A DNA stretch of 64,000 nucleotides, taken from assembly GCA_037447655.1 (NCBI GenBank), contig JBBHKE010001658.1, positions 59,294 through 123,293 of the forward strand, read 5' to 3'. This DNA comes from Zygnema cylindricum. Taxonomy: Eukaryota > Streptophyta > Zygnematophyceae > Zygnematales > Zygnemataceae. The notes beneath the pieces were generated by a model, which saw only the letters and a list, made by a program, of their open reading frames with translations, did no database searches and was not told where the DNA came from. Positions 34,743-46,325 of this stretch are shown piece by piece (the stretch's first letter is position 1; every line of letters starts with the position of its first letter). Both the position numbers and the translations under genes were made by a program.

Positions 34743-37388
34743 ATTAGACAATTACTCGCTGACTTTCTCATATGTACGGACTGTCATGTGGACCCTATTG
34801 GACAGCATAATACTTGCATTTTATGATTCTATTTTTTTTACGGAGACGCGACTTCTGTACGGACACCTTGTACGGTCAATTTGTTAGGGTTCCCTACAAT
34901 CATAACCAAAAAGCTTTTTTTTTCCTCTGCCGACGTAAAAAAAAAAAAACGTTGTCGTCGCTTCATAAAAGACAAGGACACCATAGGTTAGGATTGATTT
35001 CCATGCCGCAACTAATCTTTGATCGAACGAAAAAATCTTGTCTTTTAGTTTATCGCGACGTGCTATCCCCCCATGCTATATTTTTTTTCTTGGATCATGG
35101 TCCAGCCAGAAAATTGAAAATGAACATAAAAACAATATACTTTTTCTCCAAATGACCGCGGGTAGTGTGAAAAATTATATTACAGCGTAAATGTCAATGC
35201 ACCGACAATTTTGGTTTAAACCTCGTCGCCACGTACGCATATGAGACAATATAGGGTAATATAAGATTCTGACCGAATCTTCGGGAAAGGATAAAAAAAA
35301 CGTCAAAAAATACAGGAGAATCTCATGTGAACATATTTTAAATGGATCGTGAATTGTAAATAGTAATATTGGTCCTCGAGGAGGCATTTCCGACCTAAAA
35401 TCTGCTTTAATGTAACGGCTTTTCACCCGTAAATAACCGCTGTACGAACGGATTTTTTCACACCTGCGACCACGCACGTGTGAAGTCTATGTTATAGTCG
35501 ACATGTGTACTGCCCTTATAGGAGAAAGTTATGAAATACAGATTAAGTGTGATTGGAGCTCAATTAAAATTGTGGACTTTGCAGTTTTCGTGCGACTTTT
35601 TGGAACTTTGGAATTGCCTCAAAATTTCGTACAGCAACGTTTACACAGACGACATATTTTTTGTACGGACCGTATTTTTGAGTGAAAAGTGCGTTAAAGA
35701 GAGCTAAGGCCTAGAGCCATTGGACCAATTTGCGGGTTAAAAAAAAAAAATTGTTTTGAAATATAACGAGGTACAAGCTCAATGATTGGGATAGCCGTGA
35801 GGAATTAGGCGACCTGTCGTTTTGTTACACGTGTAACTTAAGGAATTAAGAAACAAAAAAAAAATGAAATTGTCCGTATATTTTTAAGAAACTTTTTTGT
35901 CGCCGAAAAATAGGAAACGGAGTCTTCTGTTCGCCCCCGATTTTTTATTTTTTTCGTTTTGGCAATGAAATCATCGTTCTTTACAGACATTTTTTTTTAC
36001 TAATTGCGTCGTTTTCTAAAAACGCGTTTTTGACCGCCAAATTGACCAATCGTGGCTCGTGGCTGCGCTGCATCAGGCCAAAAGAAGTCATTTCGGGATT
36101 CTGTTAAATTATTGGGCCGTTTTTGGCCGCAGGATTATGATCTCGACGGCTTTAAATCAGCCAATCATTGAAAGCGACAGAAATGACCGCTTTAGGGTTT
36201 GGCAGAGCGCAGCCCTAAGCCCATAGAAATTTCGAAAAAAGGTACGCACTATTGGCAAAATAAGGTCAGACCTAATTTCTGTAGGCAAAAAAGACAGGTT
36301 GTAAACTTTCGGCCGTAATTTTTGTCTGTCCCACCGACATGCACTGTAGCTGTACTGTACTCACACATTGGAAATGACGGCATTTTGTACAGAATATGTA
36401 CGTTCGTACTGCGTACGAAATGACGCAAATAATTGTACTTTTGGAGGACCTCGTTCATGCCACGTCTCTGTTGCTAACATTTATAATGAAGGCGGACAAG
36501 ATTCGGATGTCGGTTTAGTACCAAACGTACATATTTTGTTTTTTCTGTCATTTTTTTCTTTTGCTGCCCTATTATTTTGTCTTTCACGGTTTCACTGTAC
36601 GGATGTTCTTACTTCCTGCTCTCTGCCTATTCGCTTATTTCTTTCGGTTTCCCCCTCGGGGAAGGGGCGCGAAGGAAGTTTCCTCACACGTGCGAGGAAC
36701 CTAAGTCTGGGACAAAAGACCAAGTGGCACTTCCAGACGCACATGTTATTGACTTTTTTTTTTCTTTTCTTTATTCTGAGATAATCAGCTGCCAAGTATA
36801 TATATATATATATCTATATTTATATATATAAATCAAACAGGAAGAGAGAAGAGGTGAAAATATAAATTGCGATAGGAAAGAAAAGGTGAGGGGAAAGACT
36901 GTTTCTGGTATCAATCAAACGAGAGAGCAAAAAAGAGAGAAAAGAAAGATAAAGGGAGAGGAGAGGGAGAGGGCGAGGGAGAGGAGCATCCTTTGGGCGT
37001 CCACACTGAGGAAGAGAGAGATAGAGACGAGAACTATTCAGAGAGAGGGTTAAGGTGACACGTGGAAGTATAATCTGAGGGAAGGTGTCACGTGGCAGCA
37101 GCATTGAGCGCTCCTTCGTTTTCGGCGTGGCCACACGTGGCAGGTGAGCCAATTTTCTGGTTCATTTATATTGTGGATTTGGATCATTTATAGTTTATTT
37201 TCGAATACAGGACAGGGATGGGGAAGAGGAGGATAGGTAAGATGTGCCAAAATTCAGAAACGGTCATTGGCGATTTCAATTGCCAAATTTGGACTTTTGT
37301 TTTGAAAGTATTTTGGTAGACGAGGACATTGATATTGACCCTTGACTTGGGCATTGGATACTGGTAGTCAATCACAGTCATTAGGCGT
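34743..37388. other. Spacer with simple repeats, no gene
   Basis: Mixed AT-rich sequence. There is an (AT)n at 36797-36830 and a GA-rich stretch at 36840-37030. The short open frames, including a 138-residue one at 36368, lack recognisable motifs and contain poly-Phe runs. Confidence 0.5.
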
Positions 37389-39221
37389 TGGACATTGGAC
37401 AGTGGACAGTGGACAGTGGACATTGGACAGTGGACATTGGACAGTGGACATTGGACAGTGGACAGTGGACAGTGGACATTGGACAGTGGACATTGGACAG
37501 TGGACATTGGACAGTGGACATTGGACAGTGGACATTGGACAGTGGACATTGGACAGTGGACATTGGACAGTGGACATTGGACAGTGGACATTGGACAGTG
37601 GACATTGGACAGTGGACATTGGACAGTGGACATTGGACAGTGGACATTGGACAGTGGACATTGGACAGTGGACATTGGACAGTGGACATTGGACAGTGGA
37701 CATTGGACAGTGGACATTGGGCAGTGGACATTGGACAGTGGACATTAGACAGTGGACATTGGACAGTGGACATTGGACAGTGGACATTGGACAGTGGACA
37801 GTGGACATTGGACAGTGGACATTGGACAGTGGACATTGGACAGTGGACAGTGGACATTGGACAGTGGACAGTGGACATTGGACAGTGGACATTGGACAGT
37901 GGACATTGGACAGTGGACAGTGGACATTGGACAGTGGACATTGGACAGTGGACATTGGACAGTGGACATTGGACAGTGGACATTGGACAGTGGACATTGG
38001 ACAGTGGACATTGGACAGTGGACATTGGACAGTGGACAGTGGACAGTGGACATTGGACATTGGACATTGGACAGTGGACATTGGACAGTGGACAGTGGAC
38101 AGTGGACATTGGACAGTGGACATTGGACAGTGGACATTGGACAGTGGACATTGGACAGTGGACATTGGACAGTGGACATTGGACAGTGGACATTGGACAG
38201 TGGACATTGGACAGTGGACATTGGACAGTGGACATTGGACAGTGGACATTGGACAGTGGACATTGGACAGTGGACATTGGGCAGTGGACATTGGACAGTG
38301 GACATTAGACAGTGGACATTGGACAGTGGACATTGGACAGTGGACATTGGACAGTGGACAGTGGACATTGGACAGTGGACATTGGACAGTGGACATTGGA
38401 CAGTGGACAGTGGACATTGGACAGTGGACATTGGACAGTGGACATTGGACAGTGGACATTGGACAGTGGACATTGGACATTGGACAGTGGACATTGGACA
38501 TTGGACAGTGGACATTGGACAGTGGACATTGGACAGTGGACATTGGGCAGTGGACATTGGACAGTGGACATTGGACAGTGGACATTGGACAGTGGACATT
38601 GGACAGTGGACATTGGACAGTGGACAGTGGACATTGGACAGTGGACATTGGACAGTGGACATTGGACAGTGGACAGTGGACATTGGACAGTGGACATTGG
38701 ACAGTGGACATTGGACAGTGGACATTGGACAGTGGACATTGGACATTGGACAGTGGACATTGGACAGTGGACATTGGATAGTGGACATTGGACAGTGGAC
38801 ATTGGACAGTGGACATTGGACAGTGGACATTGGACAGTGGACATTGGACAGTGGACATTGGACAGTGGACATTGGACAGTGGACATTGGACAGTGGACAT
38901 TGGACAGTGGACATTGGACAGTGGACATTGGACAGTGGACATTGGACAGTGGACATTGGACAGTGGACATTGGACAGTGGACATTGGACAGTGGACATTG
39001 GACAGTGGACATTGGACAGTGGACATTGGACAGTGGACATTGGACAGTGGACATTGGACAGTGGACATTGGACAGTGGACATTGGACAGTGGACATTGGA
39101 CAGTGGACATTGGACAGTGGACATTGGACAGTGGACATTGGACAGTGGACAGTGGACATTGGACAGTGGACATTGGACAGTGGACATTGGACAGTGGACA
39201 GTGGACATTGGACAGTGGACA
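37389..39221. repeat. Binary heptamer satellite (ACATTGG / ACAGTGG)
   Basis: About 1.83 kb, or roughly 260 heptamers. Two words, ACATTGG and ACAGTGG, mostly alternate to give a 14-bp period, with occasional BB or AA runs. Rare variants (ATTAGAC, GGGCAGT) occur in a pair at 37719-37750 and again exactly 560 bases later, showing an internal segmental duplication. All frames are open only because the 7-mers create no stop. I do not consider it coding. Confidence 0.95.
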
Positions 39222-39584
39222 TGGAACATTAGAGTAGAGCAGAGTGTACAAACAGCTCTTTTACTTTACCGCGTAGTTTGTCCTTAAAAAACAAATCTTT
39301 CTTTGTACGAGTTTTTCTAACCTGTAGGATGTTGAATTACCAATTCGAAACGCCACAGCTTAAGACAAGGAAGGAAGCTTAAAACGAGTATGTAAAGCGA
39401 AACGACGACATCACAATAGAAGCAAGGAAACGTCGTAGTCAGTCAAGTGACTGATTGGGAAATTGTCCTTAGCGGCGAAGTTTTTATTGTTTGAACCCCG
39501 TACAAGTTGAATGCCATACTAAGAAAAATCAACAATGTATGAACTGTACGACAGTACTTTTCTACTATGCATTTGGCATTAGAC

Positions 39585-39770
39585 ATTGGACATTGAACAT
39601 TAGACATTAGGCATGAACATGGGACAATGACCAATGGAAACTAGACATTGGATATTGGATATTGACAACGGAGATTGTGCATTAGACATGGGAGATGGGA
39701 CATTGGGCATTTTCATGACATTGGACACTGAACATTAGATATTGGACATTTTGCATAGTCATTGCACTTT
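39585..39770. repeat. Degenerate relatives of the heptamer satellite
   Basis: Scattered GACATTGGA, GAACATTAGAC and GATATTGGA words without fixed period. They look like a decayed or proto-array near the main one. Confidence 0.7.
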
Positions 39771-41503
39771 AAAAAAATGCACATTGAGTAGTGTCTCGGG
39801 TTTCCTTCACTACTTCGAGCCTAGTGAGTTAATCGCAAGGTTAAAATGGTCATATCCAAGACTTTCGTTGATCGCACTTCGTCCGTTGTTATTTCAAAAC
39901 TACATATTTCGTATATGTGTGTTTCTTGAGTTTTCCAGTCTTAGTAAGACCCCTCTACGCCGTGACTCAATTTTGCTCCCTTGGCAAAATCTAGTCATTG
40001 TGGTGAGTTTTGTTGTAACATATTACATTAGCAAATAGAGTGTTAGAAAGTTAATTTTAGTAAGTTATTCAGATATTAAAATTTACTTGTCTACAGTTAC
40101 TTGTTTTAGGGCTCATGTCATGCCAGAAGGAAACATTTTAATCTTTTGTTTTAAAAAACCTACAGATATTCACCGAGACTGTAAGATGAATCCGTCATCT
40201 TGCATCTGTCGCTTTTCACGTGAAATACCAGTGTGTGATAAATTTCCACCTTTTGATGAATGTCTAATTCAACTGACAATCTTCAATTCACCTCGCAAGA
40301 AAGGCTTTTACGCACTCCGACAAATAGAAATAACATTCAATCTGGTTTATAGTTTGTCCTTTTGTCATAGATCGAATTTTACCATTCGGTACGTTTTTCA
40401 CTAGCCATTATCGTGAAAACTAGAGTTGCGCCATATCGCATCATACCAATGTTTGATAGTATCCAGGTAGACGTTCTGTCTACCTATGTTTACGATTTAA
40501 CCGATTTTTTTAGAAATAACCTGAGACGTCGATGCCTATATGTTGAAGTTGTCTTCTTTTGAGGATATTTTGCCGATGTTGATGATATGACGATGCAAAC
40601 GATATGGCGATGTCAAAATCATTTACCGATTTTACATTGGTAATATACCGATTTTACATTGGTGGTTACCGATTTTACATCGGTGATATACTGATTTTGT
40701 TGACGCAGTGGATGTCGTCACATGCGGTCAAATTCATAGTGGAGTATATTTCCGATAAACATCACTCCTCCAAGTTATTGACGGGTCCGTAGGACCTTAA
40801 CTTTCAGCAACCTACCAGTTTTGCACACGTGCTAGCTGTTAAATGTCACATAGAAGAATAAGTTGTCAAAAGACAACATAAACTTTTAAATATGGTGTGC
40901 TCCATGTATTACTAGATTAGAAATATCGCATCTAGCAAAATATTAAAATGTATTTTACACCTATGTAATTAAACCACTTTTGGAACTATGGGAGAAAGTG
41001 ATCAGGAGTGTGTTTAAATGATGTACTAATGGATTAGTTAAACAGTTAAGTATCTTGTTTAAACGTCTAAACCAGTTCTAACCTCACTATTTGTCTTACG
41101 TATCCTTCAACTCATAATATGTCTCTTCCAAATACTATAAATGTATTGTTTTCTTCTCATGGTCCTCTCGCTCTTTATATCATTAAAACTTAGCGTGACA
41201 GAAAAATAAAAAATGTAATAATAATGTAAAAATGTTTTTTTTTTGTTCTTTACTAACGGTTGTCGATACACATAGAAAGCCATGATAATGTAGCAGCAAA
41301 TGAAAAAGAAAACTGTGAAGTTGGAATGTTAAAAAGACAATAGCATATACAAAACTACTTATGTTTTTTTTTTTTAAACCCTGGAGACTTTTTTATTTCC
41401 CCTTTAAATAACTTAGGGTTATAAAATGGTGGGCAATAAAAATCTATTTATCATAAGATTTCACATAGTATGGTATTGAAACAATTGGATTTTTGTACGA
41501 AAG
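39771..41503. other. Spacer, one small tandem repeat
   Basis: At 40620-40695 a unit ACCGATTTTACATTGGTRRT repeats about three times. Otherwise I see no gene or element. The frames at 39742 and 40087 (about 100 residues) show no motif I recognise. Confidence 0.45.
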
Positions 41504-41505
41504 TA

Positions 41506-41702
41506 CACTGCGTATCAACATAGGCGCGCTTTTTCCGGCGTTTAGACTCATTTTTCTCCGTCCACACGTGTCGGATTATTAATCTGACGGTTGCAATGGA
41601 AATATAAGCTTTCTTGCCTTCCGATTGACGGTCTCCAAGTGAAAATCGAACACGTGTGCACGGAGAAAAGCATAATAATAGCGCTAATAGCTATACAAGG
41701 TG
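41506..41702. mobile_element. TA-flanked MITE, diverged (197 bp)
   Basis: It begins TA|CACTGCG and ends GCTAATAGCTATACAAGGTG|TA. The interior has CACGTGTCGGATTATTAATC, a block shared with 11640-11740 and, in diverged form, with 10380-10490, 25050-25170 and 61120-61230. Confidence 0.55.
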
Positions 41703-42058
41703 TACTTTTATCGTACAGACTAGCTTCATCGTTAAGTTTGCGTTTAAACGCGTTTAAACGCATAAACGTTTAAGCTGTCTAACCCTAAAGTGACAATACA
41801 AGCGACCGAGCCATAGTGGTGAATTGGTGATCCATGTCGCATCCCGTTATGAGCCAACACTTGTTTAGTGGAGACTTCAATTGACTTGTGACACGTGTCA
41901 AAAGGATTGTGATTGGTTATAAACGATCTCGCGCCGCCGTCACAAACTCTACACAATTGTCGGTGGTCCTTGTCACGGCTGACTTTGTATGACCGCGTTT
42001 TTGTACCATTGTACCGCACGAGAAAAATGTGCTTCGAACAATCCACAATATTAATAGT

Positions 42059-42240
42059 AAGTATGAACGTCCCTTCTTGTACTTTTTGTACTTTATAACG
42101 TCGACAATATTAGCGGTTCAGATGAAACATCCGTACTTGGAACTGTTTGCACTTTCGTAACGTCAATCCGCCGTATACAGGTACAGATGAATGTCCGTAC
42201 ATGTACTGTTTGCACTTTGTAACGTCTATATTTTGGCGGT
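42059..42240. repeat. Three tandem units of about 65 bp
   Basis: Each unit carries a GTACTTTGTA/GCACTTTCGTAACGTC word followed by GGCGGTT- or CCGCC-containing sequence and ATGAA..TCCGTAC. The repeat is imperfect. Confidence 0.6.
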
Positions 42241-42559
42241 TTTCGCGCAAAAGTACAGCAGCTGCTGCACTCGCCACGTAGGACGTTTTTGGAGAGATTT
42301 TGAGGACGTTTGTCCGATACATGTTTTTTTATTTTCTGCACGTGTGGATAAAATGTGCCACGTGCGGTCTCATTTTTTTATTTCACTCGTTACTATAGAC
42401 GGCGGTTTTCTGACGTGCCATATGATGAATCTTGCCGTAAAAATCGGCTGGTACTGCCAAAGCTGTGCCGATTTCACTATCCAAAGTGGTCACGCGTAGT
42501 CTTGATTATGTACAAACAATCCGTACAAAATATGCCGTACATGGTGGAATTTGCCAAAT

Positions 42560-44414
42560 AGAGATCGGATTTGTTTGTGGAACAGGATGTTGATCGAACG
42601 GCCAAGATCTCTTCCTAAAGCTCGTACAAAAGATTCTGTACGAAGTATTTAAAAAAATCCCCAGGTTGCAATTATAATATAAATTATAAATTATAATACA
42701 TTAGATTTGCTCCGCACGACTGCTTCAATCTGAAAAATTGATCGGACGGTTAAGATCGTCTCCGTGAAATACGGTGGCTCGCTAATTTTCGGAGCCGCGG
42801 GATAGATCTTCCGGCCGATTTTTTTTCTGTCCGATTCGTTTGTCAGTTAGCGGAGTGTGGAACTTGCGAAAAAAACAAAACCTTGCAGATTAACCTTCCC
42901 GCGAATATTTTTTTCGCGCGGATTTTTTTTTCCGGCAGTGTAACGAAACGGAAGAAGTGAATGTGAAAAAACTCCTTTTTTTTCTGTTTTTTTATTTTTT
43001 TGTTTTGTATATATTTTTTAATGGGCAGTTTTTTGTTCGACTATTCTTTCGGGATAGGTCCTTAAAGTTTGCAGTTTTTAGAGTGGAAAAACTTGCAGTA
43101 AGCTGAATTAAAAAAAAAACAACATAAAATACAAAAAAAAGGCAAAAAAAAAAAGCAGAAAAACTTAAAACAATAAAAAAGAGAAAATGGGGAGGAGCAG
43201 AGGCGGAAATTCCAGGAAAAAAAAATTATTAACATCAATTTTATAGAGGAAAATATTTTTTTTTTCACCCTTTTACTGGAGGAAATCTAGTGGTATGATT
43301 CCCTTTTTTTCTTTGTGATCAGTAAAGATTGAAAAGGAAAAGAAATAAATATATAGAGTACAGAATAAAATTAAATAGGGAATTATTTTTCAGCTGGAAT
43401 GTGATAATTTTTCGGAAATCCGTATTCGATCGTTTTTTTTTTTTTTTTTTTTTTTTTCCTTTGGGAAAAAGTTAAAAAAAACAAAAAAAATGTTTTCTTA
43501 GTTTTTGCATTCGACTTTTTTTTTTTTTTTTTTTTTTTTTTCTTGGCGAAAAAATTAAAAAAAATAAAAAAAATGTTTGTTTAATTTTGGCATTTGACTT
43601 TTTTTTTTTTTTATTTATTATTATTATGACTATGATTTTTGTTATGAGTATTATTTTTAAGTATTTAGTGTCCCACATTTTCGCAGTCCTTGTTAACTTT
43701 TTTTTTATACAAAAAAAAGTGTGGATCAATTTATATTTTTAAAGTAACAATTTTTTTAAAAGACACACCAGTTATTGTACATTGCATCCAAAAAAAAGAT
43801 AAAAATTGAAATTGAAATTGAAATTGGAAATGGAAATGGTGTTTTTATTATTTTACAATCAATTAAAGTTGTTTATTTATTCGATCGCTTTACTTTTGAA
43901 TAAGGAGTGAGCTCAAAATGGTGAAAAGTATCTTTAATCTGATAATTTTCTTCCTTCTCTCACTCTCCCTCTTCCTTTCTTCCTCTTTTCCTTTCTCGCC
44001 CGAGCCTCCGTCTTCTTTTCTCTGTTCCTCGTCGACCGATACCGTTTATCCATCGACTTAATCGATATTGTCCGACTGATCAAACCGGATAATATGCAGC
44101 GAGATCCATATACATGTGTAAATATGTATATATTTATGTTGTTATATACAAATGTATATAAATATGTATATATGCTATATGCACATATATGTTACAATAT
44201 GTTAAATTTACATTTTGCTGATTTATGTATATATATATATGTCTTTGTTCTTTATTCAGTAATTTTTTGTTTTGTTTTTTACATACATTCTTGTATTGCA
44301 ATCACCATCAAAACAAAAGAAATTTAAATTCCATAGCCCCTTCATTCGCTTAAATATTCGTCTCAAATCCATATATTCATTTTCGAGTTTTCTGAATTTC
44401 TTACTTTTGCAGCA
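42560..44414. other. Upstream region of the protease gene
   Basis: Very T/A-rich. A tandem duplication of about 80 bp, each unit with a 20+ base T run, lies at 43425-43610. 43960-44060 is CT-rich with GTCGACCGATACC. A CAG immediately before the ATG (TTTTGCAGCA|ATG) could be the acceptor of a 5' UTR intron. No distinct TATA element stands out against the AT background. Confidence 0.4.
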
Positions 44415-45200
44415 ATGCATCCTCGCAACTATTCCGTTACACACAACTGGATTCTGTTAATTTTCAGCGCCGTAATTTTTTTCGGGCAGATTCTCCACGT
44501 GGATGGAAGACCCCAAAAAGAAAATTACGGGACGAGGAGGTCCCTTTTCCAGTTCGACTCCTCCCCTCCCTTTCTCCCTCCTTTAGTTTCTTTTCCTCTC
44601 CCTCCTCTCAATAATCCTCTCAATAGTCCTTCTGCCAATTATCCTCCTTCTCCTCCTCCTCCTCCTCCTCCTCCTCCTCCTCCTCCTCCTACTCCCTTTC
44701 CTCCCCCTCCTCCTCTTCCTGCACCTTCTCCCTCCCTAACTCCTGTCTCCACTCCTCTCTCTCCCCGTCCTCCTCCCCCTGCTACTCCTATTCCACCTAC
44801 CCCTCCTATCTTTCCTCCTCCCTCTACCTCTTCTCCTCCTATTGCCCCTCCTTTCCCAACCCCTCCTACCCTTCCTACCCTTCCTAACCCTCCTGCCCCT
44901 CCTGGCCCTTCTACCCCTCCTACCTCTCCTATCCCTCCTACCCCTCCCACCCCTACTATCCCTCTTACACCTTCTGCCCCTTCCCCCCTTCCCCCACCTC
45001 GAAGTCCTATAACCGCCCCCCCTCTAACTACCTCTCCTCCTTCCCCTCCAACCTCTCCCTCCCTTATTACTTCTCCTCCTCCTATACTCACTCCTTCACC
45101 TGCTACTCCTCTCCCTCCCCCTCTCTCTCCTTTGTCATCTCCCAACACACCACTAATACTTCCTCCCTCTCCACCACTATCTCTCCCTCCTCTCCCTCCC

Positions 45201-45289
<89 letters not shown>

Positions 45290-46325
45290 CCCCCCCTCCC
45301 TCCTCTTTCTCCCCTCCCTCTCTCTCCCCTCCTTCCTCTCCCTCCTCTCCCTCCCTCCAGGTTAATGCCCCCGATATCAACACCAGTACTAGGAAACAAA
45401 CCACCTCCATCACCTCCATCCCCTCCTCTCGTCCCCCCCCCTCCTTCCCCGCTCCCTCCTTCTCCTCCCCTCACAGTCCCCATTCTCCTCCCTCCTTCCT
45501 CTCTCCCTCCATCTCAATTCCCTTCTCCGCCTCCTTTCACTCTCCCCCCTCAGTCTCCCTCAACCCCACCTCTCCCTCCACCCCAACTCCCACCTCCTCA
45601 AACTTCCCCCATTCTTCCTCCCTACTCTCTACCTCCTCTGCAAGTCCCTCCTCTCCCTCCTCCCCAAGTACCCCCTCCTTCCTCTCGGCCCCTCCGGACG
45701 CCCCCTCACCCACCTCCGAGAACGCCCCCTCTCCCTCCTCTCCCTCCTCCCCAAGTACCCCCTCCCTCTCGGCCCCTCCGAACGCCCCCTCTCCCTCCTC
45801 TCCCTCCTCCCCAAGTACCCCCTCCCTCTCGGCCCCTCCGAACGCCCCCTCTCCCTCCTCCCCAAGTACCCCCTCCCTCTCGGCCCCTCCGAACGCCCCC
45901 TCTCCCTCCTCTCCCTCCTCTCCCTCCTCCCCAAGTACCCCCTCCCTCTCGGCCCCTCCGAACGCCCCCTCTCCCTCCTCGGAGAACGCCCCCTCTCCCT
46001 CCTCCGAGAACTCCCCCTCTCCCTCCTCCGAGAACTCCCCCTCTCCCTCCCCCGAGAACTCCCCCTCTCACTCCTCCGAGAACTCCCCCTCTCCCTCCTC
46101 CGAGAACTCCCCCTCTCCCTCCTCCCCCACGATCTTTTCCTCCCTCTCCTCCTCTCCTCTCTCCTGTCCCTCTCCCTCCTTTCCCTCTCTCTCCCAAATC
46201 TTCTCCACCTCCCCCTCCTTTATCTCCTCCACGTCCTCCTCAACGTCCTCCCCTCCCTCCTCCTCTCAATCCGCCTCCATCTCCTTCCCCCCCTCCACTA
46301 CAATTTCCACCCAACCCAATACAAG
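44415..46325 (+). CDS. Exon 1: signal peptide and proline-rich region
   Basis: It starts MHPRNYSVTHNW, then hydrophobic ILLIFSAVIFFGQI, then HVDGRPQKENYGTRRSLFQF and a long Pro/Ser/Leu/Thr tract. It is open to a TAA at 45363-45365 in one frame, while the other frame is open from the poly-C onward to the donor CAAG|GTTAAG at 46325 (phase 1). Both frames are proline-rich on either side of 45202-45296, so one length change in the C run explains the break. From about 45650 the DNA repeats in 60-bp (PPPQVPPPSRPLRTPPLPPL) and then 24-bp (PPLPPPRT) units. Confidence 0.72.

Noticed and set aside
37342-39287. Open frames of 300-627 residues on both strands
   Set aside because: They are pure translations of the heptamer satellite, open in all frames because the 7-mers contain no stop. 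No gene.
44639-46197. Minus-strand glycine/arginine-rich frames
   Set aside because: They are the complement of the proline-rich exon and its poly-C tract.
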